Source of the DNA: Bacteroidota bacterium
GTDB lineage: Bacteria; Bacteroidota; Bacteroidia; Bacteroidales; F082
DNA length: 64,000 nt
Reading direction: 5' to 3'
Assembly: GCA_016845175.1 (NCBI GenBank)
Contig: JAERTD010000026.1
Coordinates: 62,001 to 126,000 of the forward strand
Below, piece by piece: positions 8,482 to 18,229 of this stretch (positions are counted from its first letter, which is position 1; every line of letters starts with the position of its first letter). Below the pieces are notes generated by a model. It did no database searches. It saw only the letters and a program-made list of their open reading frames with translations, and was not told the DNA's origin. The position numbers and the translations under genes were made by a program.

Positions 8482-9788
8482 AAAAATATAAAAATATTGA
8501 CGATCTGTTTAAGTCAGAGGTTTCAGGGATGACGCTAAACCCACCTGAAGAGGTGTGGGATGGCCTTGCATCCAGTATTCCTGCAGGTCCGACCACAGGT
8601 AGAAGAAGACTATTCTACGGTTTGTCTGTTGTTCTCTTATTGTTGTTAGCCGGTGGATCTTACTGGATTTACGAATCAACCGAGCAATCAATAGTAATTG
8701 AAAACTATGACCAGATCGATTCATCAGAAGAAATCCTGACATACTCAGGACTGGATGAAATTGCTGAAGAATCTGCGGAAGAGTCAGATGAAACTGAGAA
8801 AAGTAATACCATTGTATCTGTTGATCCGAAAAAGACAGATCTAATGACAGTGATGGCCTCTGAATCAGAAGAAAGCAATACCGAGCCAACAGCTACTACA
8901 ATTGAAGAAATCAATGTAATAGAGAACGAAGCGATCAAAATTCATGGGTATTCTAATGATGTGACAAGAAATAAGCTGGAAATCAGCAGCATGAATAGTC
9001 GGTCGATTTATCAGTTGGCACTGGATTTTACCTATAGCATACCTCCAAAAAACGATCCACTGGAAGTGCAGGCCTATATGAAGAAACGCAGGGAATTCCA
9101 TTTGTATACAGGCTTGGGAGCTAGCGCCGCCATGATGTATTATCCCGATGCAAAAGATCAATTCACCTATGCGTTTGACTGGGCCGTTGGTCATAAGATG
9201 AAGCGCTTTTACATCGAAACTGGCCTTGAGTACCAGTTCGTAAATGAGGAAGCAAATTACCGTATCGATTTTAAAAGCCTGGATAGCATTGGGTATTATC
9301 ATAAGGTGATCTCATTTGAGGTAGACCCTGAAGCTACACAGGAATTAATATACAACACCAAAGAAGTAACTGTTTTCGATAGTGTGACTCATTATACCCA
9401 TGCTACACCCACCTTCGAACATGAATATTTAAATATTCCCCTGAGAATTGGATTCGTTTTTTGGGAAAGAAAACCTTTCAGGGCTACCGTCGAAAGCGGC
9501 GTGATATTTAGTATGCTAATGAAAAGTGCCATCACCAATGATTATCCACTGGACCCCTCGCAAGGTGAGCTTATTGGAATCACACGACTGACTCCTGAGC
9601 GAGTATCGAACAACTGGCAATGGATGGCTTCTGTGAGAATGGATTACTCCATTACCCAATCGGTTTCCATTATGGGACAGCTCTCATTCAGACAATACTT
9701 AAATGGTATTTATAAGACTGAAGCTGAATTGGGTGTTGTGAAGCCTTATACTATGGGGCTTAGGTTCGGAATTGTATATGACTTTTAA
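8478..9788 (+). CDS. Inner-membrane-anchored beta-barrel-domain protein, putative sigma partner
   Basis: A 436-residue protein coupled to the ECF sigma gene. Residues 1-42 are cytoplasmic and contain PPEEVWDGLASSIP, a motif common at the N-terminus of Bacteroidota proteins encoded beside ECF sigma factors. A single membrane span lies at about 46-64 (FYGLSVVLLLLLAGGSYWIY). A Glu/Ser-rich low-complexity linker covers about 70-160. The C-terminal part (about 200-436) looks like an outer-membrane beta-barrel (LYTGLGASAAMMYYP, FYIETGLEYQFV, ending MGLRFGIVYDF). Combining an inner-membrane anchor with a barrel is odd. An anti-sigma role for the N-terminal segment is inference from position and topology; no ASD or zinc motif is visible. 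Confidence 0.7.
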   Translation: MKKYKNIDDLFKSEVSGMTLNPPEEVWDGLASSIPAGPTTGRRRLFYGLSVVLLLLLAGGSYWIYESTEQSIVIENYDQIDSSEEILTYSGLDEIAEESAEESDETEKSNTIVSVDPKKTDLMTVMASESEESNTEPTATTIEEINVIENEAIKIHGYSNDVTRNKLEISSMNSRSIYQLALDFTYSIPPKNDPLEVQAYMKKRREFHLYTGLGASAAMMYYPDAKDQFTYAFDWAVGHKMKRFYIETGLEYQFVNEEANYRIDFKSLDSIGYYHKVISFEVDPEATQELIYNTKEVTVFDSVTHYTHATPTFEHEYLNIPLRIGFVFWERKPFRATVESGVIFSMLMKSAITNDYPLDPSQGELIGITRLTPERVSNNWQWMASVRMDYSITQSVSIMGQLSFRQYLNGIYKTEAELGVVKPYTMGLRFGIVYDF

Positions 9789-9797
9789 GGAACTGAG

Positions 9798-11825
9798 ATG
9801 ATAAAAAAAATACTTACCATAAACCTGATGCTATTGCTCCAGCTGAGTGTGCCAATGGTTGCAAATGCTCAACAAACCTATACATTTAAGGGGATAGTCT
9901 ATGATGAATTGACCATGCAGCCGGTATGGGGTCATTCCGTTTGGTTGACTGATGAAGACTCTGTGTATTACGACTTGGGCTTTACCGATATTTTCGGTAC
10001 CTATACTTTGTCAATAGAAACGGATAGTACACCGGGCCCAATTACAGTTTCCACTTTCGACTGTATGGGCGAATTGCATGAATATACGTTTCAAATACCG
10101 GATACATTGAATTCCATAGATTTTGTTCTCTGTTTCCAAAATACTTCTTGCGAGGCTTTTTATACCTATGAGCCAGTAAGTCCTTCTGATCTCTTTAGTA
10201 TACAATTTACAGACCTGTCATATGCTGCATCTGAGTGGTTGTGGGACTTCGGTGATGGAACAGCTGATACTACCCAGCATCCCTTACACAACTTTAATAC
10301 TTCAGGAACTTACTTTGTGTGCTTGCAGATTATTGATTCTCTAGGCATGTGTTCGGATACCTATTGTATGGAAGTGATGGTGGGAGATATTGAATGTGAG
10401 GCTAATTTCATTGCCCATCACGACAGTTTACCTTCCAACACCATTCAGTTTGTGGATATGTCCTTAGGATCCATCGATGTGTGGTACTGGACCTTCGGTG
10501 ATGGTGAGGATTCCTATGAACAGTCACCCATGCATGAATATGATTCTGTCGGCACTTACGAGGTTTGCTTGCAAATTTTTGGCAGCAATGGCCTGTGTGC
10601 AGATTCTGTCTGTCAAACCGTAGTCGTAAGTTTGGATACCAGCTATTGTGAAGCGGGTTTCGAGCTTGTGCTTGATACTTTGAACCTTACGCCACATACC
10701 TATCGATTTATCAATCAATCAGAGGGTGAGCTTTTAACCTATCTGTGGGATTTTGGAGATGGTGAGATCAGTACATTGGAACAACCTGAGCATACCTATG
10801 CAAATGGGGGTGATTATACCGTATGTCTGGTGGTTAACTCCATTGATGGTTGTACGGATTCATTGTGTCAATCCATTGAAACAATGGATTACTATAATTT
10901 TGGTGGCCAGGTATTTATGGGAGATTTTCCCATGAATATAGAAGCAGGAGACAGTAGCAATATGGCATCTGCATACCTCTATCGTAAGATCAATAATAGC
11001 TGGAAGTTTATGGAGGAACGGGTTTTCTGGGAATATGGTTATTATACCTTTTTGAATAAACCAGTCGGAGAGTACCTGGTTAGGGTTGATTTGCATGAAG
11101 GGGCTCTTAATTACGAAGATTATGCGCCCACTTATTTCACCCATGCAACAGATTGGAAGCAGGCAGCCATCTTTGATCTTAATGATTCTTTGCAATTTGC
11201 CACCAATGTTCAATTCAGACCCCTTGCCGATCAGCCATCCGGTATGGGAAGTATTTCAGGGTACATAAGTGGTGACTTCAGTTGTTTTAATGATACAAGT
11301 TTTATTTTAAGTGGACAATTGGTAGAACTGTATAACAATAACAACAAAGTAGTGCAATTCACTTATACGGATACAGAGGGTGACTTTAGTTTTTCAGGAT
11401 TGAGCATGGGGAACTATAGTGTCAAAGTTGAATACACAGGACTTTATAGTCCTTATGTAAACCTTGCGCTGACAGATTCTGAACCTGGTGTCTCTGGCCT
11501 GGAAATGATGGTGCATTGTCAACATCCAACAAATATTGAGGATAGCCAAAACAATGCAGAAATAGAAATAGTTGAACTCTACCCTGTACCTGCTTCAGAT
11601 AGGCTCCATCTTAACATTGTAAGCCCTGATAATTCTTCAGCTAGCATCAGCCTGTGGAATTTGCGAGGTCAAATGGTATGGGCTGGTCAATTGGAGTTGT
11701 ATCATGGAGCGCAGACATTGACTGTTGATACACGAGTGTTACATTCAGGTGTATATGTATTGAAGATGCTCAGTACTGAGTTCGAACTCATCCAAACAAA
11801 AAAAATAATAATAAATCAACCATAA
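9798..11825 (+). CDS. Secreted PKD-domain protein with T9SS type A sorting signal
   Basis: A 675-residue surface or secreted protein. A signal peptide (MIKKILTINLMLLLQLSVPM... ANAQ) is followed by a carboxypeptidase-regulatory-like Ig domain (YTFKGIVYDELTMQPV). Three PKD domains then start near residues 118, 201 and 284, each with the WxFGDG core (WLWDFGDGT, WYWTFGDGE, YLWDFGDGE). Each PKD unit has four cysteines at equivalent places (Cys-Glu-Ala start, VCL, then two near its end), suggesting disulfides. A further Ig-like region follows. The last ~75 residues are a T9SS sorting domain (VELYPVPASDRLHLNI... GVYVLKM). It is 9 nt after the barrel gene, hence part of the ECF operon. Confidence 0.88.
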   Translation: MIKKILTINLMLLLQLSVPMVANAQQTYTFKGIVYDELTMQPVWGHSVWLTDEDSVYYDLGFTDIFGTYTLSIETDSTPGPITVSTFDCMGELHEYTFQIPDTLNSIDFVLCFQNTSCEAFYTYEPVSPSDLFSIQFTDLSYAASEWLWDFGDGTADTTQHPLHNFNTSGTYFVCLQIIDSLGMCSDTYCMEVMVGDIECEANFIAHHDSLPSNTIQFVDMSLGSIDVWYWTFGDGEDSYEQSPMHEYDSVGTYEVCLQIFGSNGLCADSVCQTVVVSLDTSYCEAGFELVLDTLNLTPHTYRFINQSEGELLTYLWDFGDGEISTLEQPEHTYANGGDYTVCLVVNSIDGCTDSLCQSIETMDYYNFGGQVFMGDFPMNIEAGDSSNMASAYLYRKINNSWKFMEERVFWEYGYYTFLNKPVGEYLVRVDLHEGALNYEDYAPTYFTHATDWKQAAIFDLNDSLQFATNVQFRPLADQPSGMGSISGYISGDFSCFNDTSFILSGQLVELYNNNNKVVQFTYTDTEGDFSFSGLSMGNYSVKVEYTGLYSPYVNLALTDSEPGVSGLEMMVHCQHPTNIEDSQNNAEIEIVELYPVPASDRLHLNIVSPDNSSASISLWNLRGQMVWAGQLELYHGAQTLTVDTRVLHSGVYVLKMLSTEFELIQTKKIIINQP

Positions 11826-11913
11826 GGAGGCAACGTTTTCATTGAACGCTGTCTTGCTAGTAGAACATAAATTGAAAGGGGCATACAATCATAACTAATT
11901 AAATGTAAATGCC

Positions 11914-14217
11914 ATGAAAAATTTTTTGCTTAGTATTATTTTAATCAGTTTCGGTCTCTTTGTCAGTGCCCAGACTTACACGGTAAACATCTCAGGGATA
12001 GTCGAAGAGGTGAATACCTCAAATCCCATTGAGGGAGCCATGGTCGAGATTATGACCGACAGTGCCAATTGGGGTTTTTATTACAATACGGTGTATACCG
12101 ACCAGACCGGATATTATGAAGACAGTTTTGATGTGCCTGCAAATGACATGGGCTACCTATGGGTTTCAACACCAGATTGCAATGGAATGATGTTATCACA
12201 GACCATGTTTTATTCAGATACAAGCATGCAATTAATTGCTGACTTTGAAGTTTGTTCTGACTCTACCGGAAGTGGTTGCCAGGCCATGTTCTATTATTTA
12301 CAGGAGCCTGCTTCTTACACCTTACAATTTTATGACCAATCTTTGGGTAATCCAAACACATGGTCCTGGTCTTTTGGAGATGGAACAAGCTCCTCAGAAC
12401 AAAATCCAGTACATACATATGCTGCTCAGGGTGAATATCTCGTAAGCCTTACCATAGAAGGTGACACTAACTGTTTTAGTACAGTTGAGCAGATTGTATG
12501 GGTTATTGGCGACAGCACCTGGCCGGGTGATTGTCAGGCTATGTTCTACTATCAGCAGGATCCCATTGATATGTTTGCAGTGAGTTTCTATGATTTAAGT
12601 TATACAGCCAATGGTGATAGCGTGTCCAACTGGTTCTGGGAATTCGGTGATGGAAACTACTCCTACGAACAAAACCCTGTACATTGGTATAATGCCTATG
12701 GAACGTATCAGGTGTGCCTGACCATTACTGATAGCCTGGGTAACTGCACAAGTACCTTTTGTGAAGCAGTGGAGCTAAACAATGGTAGTTCAGATTGCCA
12801 GGCCGACTTCTATTTTTACCCGGTGGATTCTGTCAATTGGGGTGATATGATGGAATTCCAATTTGTGGACATCAGTACCGGTAATCCTGATCAATGGTTC
12901 TGGAATTTCGGTGACGGAACATCATCAACCGAGCAAAACCCTATTCATATGTTTGCTGAAGGCGGTTTGTATGATGTGTGCTTGAGTATCAGCAACATAA
13001 TTGACTCTTGTGAGAGTACCTATTGTCAACAGGTGTATGTGTATGATGATACAGTAGTAAATTGTTATACCTGGTTTGAATATGAACAGGTGACGAACCT
13101 CGAATATGATTTTGAAGGTGTGTTGATGGATTCTGATGATCCCGAGTTTCTTTGGGACTTTGGTGATGGGACTTCAGGAAGCGGACCTAATATTACCCAT
13201 ATCTTTCCTGAAAATGGCTGGTATGAAGTTACACTATATGCCAGCGATTCCTTGAATAATTGTTTCACCCAATATACAGAGCTTCTGTGGGTAGGAGAAG
13301 ATAGTACCTATACAGCCATAATAAGTGGTCATGTATACCTTGCTGATAGTTTGTTTGCTGATGTGGGTGTAGTTACATTGATGAGCTACGACACCATTGG
13401 AAACAATGTGATACCCATTGATACCACGGCTATTATGGGTGATAACGGCTATTATGAATTTGAAGTGGATCCGGTAGATCAAACAGTGTATTTTGTGCTG
13501 GCAGAACTCACTGATGGATCCGCTTATTGGAACAATTATGTGCCCACTTACCATTTGGATGCCATACACTGGACCAATGCCTGGCCTATTTTCGCCTTCT
13601 ATGGACCATGGAGTCATGATGTGCTAATGCAGGAGGTGGTATTCATGCAAAACGGACCTGGTGACATCAGTGGTGTTGTTTCGGAAGAAGCCACCAGAGG
13701 ATTATTGGAAGGTGTAGAAATATTGATTTTGAATACCGACAACGAACCCCTTGGTTATTTTAAAACCCAGGCAGACGGTAGCTTTGATTTCGGAGATCTG
13801 GCCTATGGTACTTATATTGTCCATACTGAGATTGCAGGTATTGAAACCATTCCGGTTGAGATTACACTTTCTGAGGAATCTGCTTCCGCCGAGATATCCA
13901 TTGTTGTTAAAAATGGCCAGGCTGTACTTGGCTTATCAGAGCAGCGATCCATCTATTTTGATGAGGTGGGCAATGTATACCCCAATCCGGTACTCAATGA
14001 AAGTCGTGTAGAGATTAAGGTGTTGCAAGCTGCCAGCCTTGCAGTTAGTATCTCCAATGCTTATGGACAGTTGCAAAGCTCACAGTTTGTTGATCTATCC
14101 TCAGGCCAACAGCAGCTTAGCTTGCCAACCGAGACCTTGCCTCAAGGTCTGTATTTGCTTCAGATAAAGGCTGACGACGGTATAGTCTTAACAAAGAAAT
14201 TCCTGAAATTACGATAG
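11914..14217 (+). CDS. Secreted PKD-domain protein with T9SS type A sorting signal (paralogue)
   Basis: A 767-residue paralogue of the preceding gene. A signal peptide (MKNFLLSIILISFGLFVSAQ) precedes a carboxypeptidase-regulatory-like domain and four PKD units with WxFGDG cores (WSWSFGDGT, WFWEFGDGN, WFWNFGDGT, FLWDFGDGT). The first units open with Cys-Gln-Ala. Two Ig/Cna-like folds follow, and the C-terminal sorting domain is NVYPNPVLNESRVEIKV... GLYLLQI. Secretion and surface attachment through T9SS are expected. The gene is 88 nt after its paralogue and ends the operon at a hairpin. An adhesin, matrix or structural role is likely; no catalytic motif is seen. Confidence 0.88.
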   Translation: MKNFLLSIILISFGLFVSAQTYTVNISGIVEEVNTSNPIEGAMVEIMTDSANWGFYYNTVYTDQTGYYEDSFDVPANDMGYLWVSTPDCNGMMLSQTMFYSDTSMQLIADFEVCSDSTGSGCQAMFYYLQEPASYTLQFYDQSLGNPNTWSWSFGDGTSSSEQNPVHTYAAQGEYLVSLTIEGDTNCFSTVEQIVWVIGDSTWPGDCQAMFYYQQDPIDMFAVSFYDLSYTANGDSVSNWFWEFGDGNYSYEQNPVHWYNAYGTYQVCLTITDSLGNCTSTFCEAVELNNGSSDCQADFYFYPVDSVNWGDMMEFQFVDISTGNPDQWFWNFGDGTSSTEQNPIHMFAEGGLYDVCLSISNIIDSCESTYCQQVYVYDDTVVNCYTWFEYEQVTNLEYDFEGVLMDSDDPEFLWDFGDGTSGSGPNITHIFPENGWYEVTLYASDSLNNCFTQYTELLWVGEDSTYTAIISGHVYLADSLFADVGVVTLMSYDTIGNNVIPIDTTAIMGDNGYYEFEVDPVDQTVYFVLAELTDGSAYWNNYVPTYHLDAIHWTNAWPIFAFYGPWSHDVLMQEVVFMQNGPGDISGVVSEEATRGLLEGVEILILNTDNEPLGYFKTQADGSFDFGDLAYGTYIVHTEIAGIETIPVEITLSEESASAEISIVVKNGQAVLGLSEQRSIYFDEVGNVYPNPVLNESRVEIKVLQAASLAVSISNAYGQLQSSQFVDLSSGQQQLSLPTETLPQGLYLLQIKADDGIVLTKKFLKLR

Positions 14218-14237
14218 CCCTTTTCTGGTTGTTCTGC

Positions 14238-14270
14238 AAAGCCCTTCTGCGATTCGCGGGGGGCTTTTGC
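14238..14270 (+). terminator. Terminator-like hairpin closing the ECF operon
   Basis: Stem AAAGCCC (14238-14244) / GGGCTTT (14261-14267) with a 16-nt loop and only a short T tract, 20 nt past the stop codon. Confidence 0.5.
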
Positions 14271-14717
14271 TATTTTATGGATGATGTTCTATGCTCTATA
14301 CTCTGTTTATGGCGTGTCATGCAGGAAGCTCCATGAGATAAATAATGAGATCGATAAACAATGAGACTAACAATTAACTTTTGTCAATATCAATTGATCC
14401 TTCCTTAGGAGGGGAGGAGAAAGATGGGGAGAATGTAGAATGATGCTGTAGAGCGATTTCAGCTTCATATTTATAAGGCTTAAAAATTACCATCTTGATC
14501 TGACAATTGCTAGGATGTTGACGCTTTCCTGACTACTTTTGATTGCTTAGAAGGGAGTTGTCAGACTCTCAGACCAATTCTGTCAAACATGTCGGAAAAC
14601 TGTATCTGGCTTAGGATGTACTCTTATACAGCATACAGATAATATGTTGACAATTAACAGTTTTGTAGATAAAAGCAAGAAACCCTATTCCAGTATTGTT
14701 ACAAACAATATCCAAAA
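14271..14717. other. Non-coding gap before the TonB receptor
   Basis: No credible ORF, RNA or long repeat is visible. Short direct repeats of AATGAGA occur around 14333-14365. A TTGACA-containing stretch near 14646 could be part of a promoter for the receptor, but no TAnnTTTG box is correctly spaced. Confidence 0.4.
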
Positions 14718-17138
14718 ATGCCTGCACCACTTTTGCTTAAGAAAACAATCGCTTTGACGCTTTTTATTTTCTTACTTATTGGGAGAGCCCATTCCATTGC
14801 ACTTATAGATGATTGTGTGCTATATGGTCAGGTTAGAGATAGCCTTTCAACTCAGGCTTTGCCCTTTGCATCAGTTCAATTGTTTGCTGAAATTCATTCG
14901 GACTTTACTCTAGGGGTGCTTACTGATGGCCATGGAAAATATATAATTTCTGATATTGAACCCGGGAAATACAAACTGTTGGTTTCCTATATGGGATATC
15001 ATTCCAGCGAAGTTGTCATCGATATTCAGAACAAAAAAACCAGACAAGATGTATTCTTGCAAAAGAAGGAGTTTTCATTGGATGAAGTTGAAATTTCAGC
15101 AGAGAAAAGACTTATAGAAACGGCTGTTGAAAAAACAACGATCAATGTGTCTAAAAACACTACACTCACCGGTGGATCAGCTGTTGATGTAATACAGTCC
15201 ATTCCTTCCGTGGATATTGATGTGGATGGAAAGATTCACTATCGAGGAAGCGACCGGGTCACTATCCTGTTAAACGGAGTAAAGTCAGAACTTGTAAAAT
15301 CCCTGGATCAGATTCCTGCAGATCAGGTTATGAAAGTCGAGCTAATCAATAACCCTTCGGTAAGCCATGAGGCAGAAGGAATGTCGGGGATAATCAATAT
15401 TGTTCTAAAATCAGGGAGTTCTGAAAATAAAAATGCAACAGTGATGCTGAATCTGGGATATCCTGAAACTCTGGGTGCAAATATTGGGTATTCAGGTAAA
15501 AAGGGAAAAACATCTTTCTTTGTTAATGCAGGCTATAATCATAAAACGAAATTTCAAACTAAAGAGCATTTTAGAGAAAACTATGAAAACCCAAATGCTT
15601 TTAATTATTATCAGTATGATAGACAAGATGAGAGGCTTAATAATCTGATTGTCAACACGAACCTCGGATATGCAATTAACAAAAACCAGCAACTTGGAAT
15701 TACCTTGATAGGCTCTGCTAAAAATAACTTTGCGGACAGGAAGATAAATTATAAAACTCTGAATAAGAATGGGTCTGTTGAGTATAGTTCCTTGAAAGAT
15801 ATTGACATCTATCTTAATAATTTCATTGTTGATGGAAACCTGAATTACCGTTACAGTTTCAGAAATAGTGGACAAGCATTGAAAGCAAATATTCATTATT
15901 CCATACTCGACCAGTTGCATGAAATGGATAATACACTTTTTTATGAGGTGACCAGTAGTAATCCGGGACTTCAACACACAGATTCAAAGCAGTTAAATAA
16001 GAATACAGATTATTCTTTGGACTATATACATCCCCTGGGCGATTCAACACAAATAGAAACAGGCTATAATTATAATGTTAAAGATCTTCTAAATGATTTC
16101 TATTCAGAGTCCTATAACTATAATACTAAGGGATGGATGGAAGATACCTCCTTGTCCAATATCTTCCATTATGTTCAAAAAATACAGGCAATCTACATTA
16201 ATGCCGTCATCAAGCTTAAGTTCCTGGAGATTCAGGCTGGGATACGAGCTGAGTACACCAATAATAAACAAGACAATACGTTCAAAGATGATTATTTCAA
16301 TGTCTTTCCTTCCATAAGTGTATCAGGCAACTTAAATAATTCTAACCTGTTATTTGCAAGCTATTCACGAAGAATTAACCGGCCAACTATAAAAATGCTT
16401 AATCCATTTACAGATGAATATGCTGATCTGCTGAATATGCATATTGGAAACCCTGATTTAAAACCGGAATTTGTAAACTCCATCGAAATAGGCAACCGCT
16501 TCATTATCAATCATGCATCCGGATCAGTTTCTGTTTATTTTCGTGATATTGACCAGGCTATCTCAAGAATTAAGTCAGCTTCAAACGATAGCGCCCTCAT
16601 CGTGACATTTATGAATCTGGAGCAAGCAAAACTTTTAGGGGCAGAAGTTTCGCTGATGTATAAACCCTATGCATGGTGGAGTATCAATATGGGAACGGAT
16701 ATATTCTACACAAGCTTAAAAGGAATACATGAAAACAACATAATTGATAAAAGCCTTTTGGGATGGAATACTAGCGTTTTTTGTAAATTTGAAATTCCAT
16801 ATGATTTTGACCTGCAGCTATCTGCGTATTACAGGTCTGAGCTGCCTTCTGTGATGGGTACATATATTGAAAGGTATTATATGGATCTTGCACTGAGTAA
16901 AAAAATACTGGATAAAAAAGCCCGGTTGGTTTTTAAACTATCAGATGTATTTAATACCTATGCTTACGGACTTGACCTTGATGCGGTTGATGATAACAAT
17001 TATAGATACAGTCAGAGCAATAGAAGAAAGAACGAATCCCAGTACTTTATAGTGAGTTTTATCTATAATATTAAGGGTAAGAAAGATAACAAAAGCCAAA
17101 AGAAGCAGAATTTCTATTTGGAGAGCTTTGATAAATAA
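14718..17138 (+). CDS. TonB-dependent receptor, OMP_b-brl_3 type
   Basis: An 806-residue outer membrane protein. A signal peptide ending near residue 26 is followed by a carboxypeptidase-regulatory-like domain (about 30-115: VLYGQVRDSLSTQALPFASV; GKYKLLVSYMGYHSSEV). The plug contains VDVIQSIPSVDIDVDGKI, RGSDRVTILLNGV and HEAEGMSGIINIVLKSG, hallmarks of the outer membrane receptor family annotated 'outer membrane beta-barrel family protein'. A 22-strand barrel with alternating aromatic strands follows to the end. No SusD partner is adjacent, so it is not a polysaccharide utilisation locus; the substrate is unknown. It is a stand-alone transcription unit with ~500 bp of non-coding DNA upstream. 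Confidence 0.88.
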   Translation: MPAPLLLKKTIALTLFIFLLIGRAHSIALIDDCVLYGQVRDSLSTQALPFASVQLFAEIHSDFTLGVLTDGHGKYIISDIEPGKYKLLVSYMGYHSSEVVIDIQNKKTRQDVFLQKKEFSLDEVEISAEKRLIETAVEKTTINVSKNTTLTGGSAVDVIQSIPSVDIDVDGKIHYRGSDRVTILLNGVKSELVKSLDQIPADQVMKVELINNPSVSHEAEGMSGIINIVLKSGSSENKNATVMLNLGYPETLGANIGYSGKKGKTSFFVNAGYNHKTKFQTKEHFRENYENPNAFNYYQYDRQDERLNNLIVNTNLGYAINKNQQLGITLIGSAKNNFADRKINYKTLNKNGSVEYSSLKDIDIYLNNFIVDGNLNYRYSFRNSGQALKANIHYSILDQLHEMDNTLFYEVTSSNPGLQHTDSKQLNKNTDYSLDYIHPLGDSTQIETGYNYNVKDLLNDFYSESYNYNTKGWMEDTSLSNIFHYVQKIQAIYINAVIKLKFLEIQAGIRAEYTNNKQDNTFKDDYFNVFPSISVSGNLNNSNLLFASYSRRINRPTIKMLNPFTDEYADLLNMHIGNPDLKPEFVNSIEIGNRFIINHASGSVSVYFRDIDQAISRIKSASNDSALIVTFMNLEQAKLLGAEVSLMYKPYAWWSINMGTDIFYTSLKGIHENNIIDKSLLGWNTSVFCKFEIPYDFDLQLSAYYRSELPSVMGTYIERYYMDLALSKKILDKKARLVFKLSDVFNTYAYGLDLDAVDDNNYRYSQSNRRKNESQYFIVSFIYNIKGKKDNKSQKKQNFYLESFDK

Positions 17139-17353
17139 GAATAGTCTCAACTGACCTCCTGACTGGATATTGGCTGTTGTTATACGCTTGAGAGTCTATG
17201 CATGGCGACTGTGGACATTTGTTTCGTTGAGCCATGCAAAATCAGCTAGTCCTTTAACCATGCTATGCCCAGCTTGTTATTGGTCGTCCGGATATTATAC
17301 TTTCAAGTGATAATAAAACCCACACTGCCCTGGAAAAGCCTAATACACATAAT

Positions 17354-17998
17354 ATGAAAAATGCAATAAAATTTCTGCTAATACTTTTTTTCCTAACACA
17401 GCTAGCACAGCAAACCCATGCACAGGAAGCCAACAGCAGCTACATCATTCAGGAAGCTGATTGGCTAAGCCGTATTGCCGAAACAGCCTATGGCAATCCC
17501 CATTTGTATTATCGCATCATTGAGGGAACCCAAAGAAAGGCAGCAGAGGATGAAAGTTTTGCGCCAATAGCTCGTGCCAATGCCATTCAGGTGGGAAGTA
17601 AGATCTGGATTCCGGCCCTTCCACCTGAAACCAATTTAATTGCGATTCCCAAAACCAATTGTGAAATTCGGCTTTGGTATAATTTTCAGATTGTAGCCAT
17701 TGGTGTCATCAATGAAAAATGGGAAAAGGATGGGATAGAACTTGAAACCCGGGCGCATAAGGCTTATGAAATGAGACATCAGGCCCGTATTAATGCACGC
17801 TTTATGATGCAGAATAAGGAAGAAGTAAAAGCACTACAAGATCGTGATATTAAAAAGTATGGGAACCCTGATGGCCCTACCTTCGAATATCTGTTGAAAA
17901 GGAACACGGATAAGGGACTAACATTGGAGGAGGCTTATGAGGCGATCATCGCCAGTGCCAGCAATACCGATAAGCGATACAATGCCGATTGTCAATAG
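17354..17998 (+). CDS. Exported LysM-like domain protein
   Basis: A 214-residue protein with a signal peptide (MKNAIKFLLILFFLTQLAQQTHAQ). A LysM-like domain spans about residues 29-94: YIIQEADWLSRIAETAYGN at its start and IQVGSKIWIPAL at its end, matching the family pattern of a 'gDtLs.IA' start and 'G..l.IP' end. The rest is charged and alpha-helical, with no catalytic motif. LysM modules bind peptidoglycan or chitin, so a periplasmic cell-wall-associated role is inferred. It is isolated: a ~215 bp gap precedes it and a repeat-rich gap follows. Confidence 0.7.
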   Translation: MKNAIKFLLILFFLTQLAQQTHAQEANSSYIIQEADWLSRIAETAYGNPHLYYRIIEGTQRKAAEDESFAPIARANAIQVGSKIWIPALPPETNLIAIPKTNCEIRLWYNFQIVAIGVINEKWEKDGIELETRAHKAYEMRHQARINARFMMQNKEEVKALQDRDIKKYGNPDGPTFEYLLKRNTDKGLTLEEAYEAIIASASNTDKRYNADCQ

Positions 17999-18000
17999 CT

Positions 18001-18115
18001 AATTTCTATTAACCACTTACCAATAACGAGTTACCAGTTACCAATGACGAGTTACCAAATACAAATTACCGTTAACCAATAACTAATAACCAGTTTCCAA
18101 TTTCTAGCTTCCAAA
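18001..18115. repeat. Degenerate TTACCAATAACGA-type repeats
   Basis: About seven imperfect copies of a 12-15 bp unit (TTACCAATAACGAG, TTACCAGTTACCAATGACGAG, AACCAATAACTAATAACC). Such runs recur between genes in many Bacteroidota and Cyanobacteria. No function is evident. The minus-strand frame through them is an artefact. Confidence 0.6.
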
Positions 18116-18206
18116 TACGATTTACAAAAAAACTCATAATCCATAACTCCGCACGCGATTTGTTCATAATCTCCCCGACTATAGCTTCACGGCTTTTACA
18201 ATTCAT

Positions 18207-18214
18207 TATTTTTG
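18207..18214 (+). promoter_or_regulatory. -7 box for the TPR lipoprotein gene
   Basis: TATTTTTG (TAnnTTTG) 15 nt before the ATG at 18230, giving a very short leader. No clear -33 TTG. Confidence 0.5.
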
Positions 18215-18229
18215 TGAAAAATTCTGAGC

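Noticed and set aside
14718-17138. SusC-like receptor of a polysaccharide utilisation locus
   Set aside because: No SusD or glycoside hydrolase genes flank it, and the plug and C-terminal pattern fit the OMP_b-brl_3 type.
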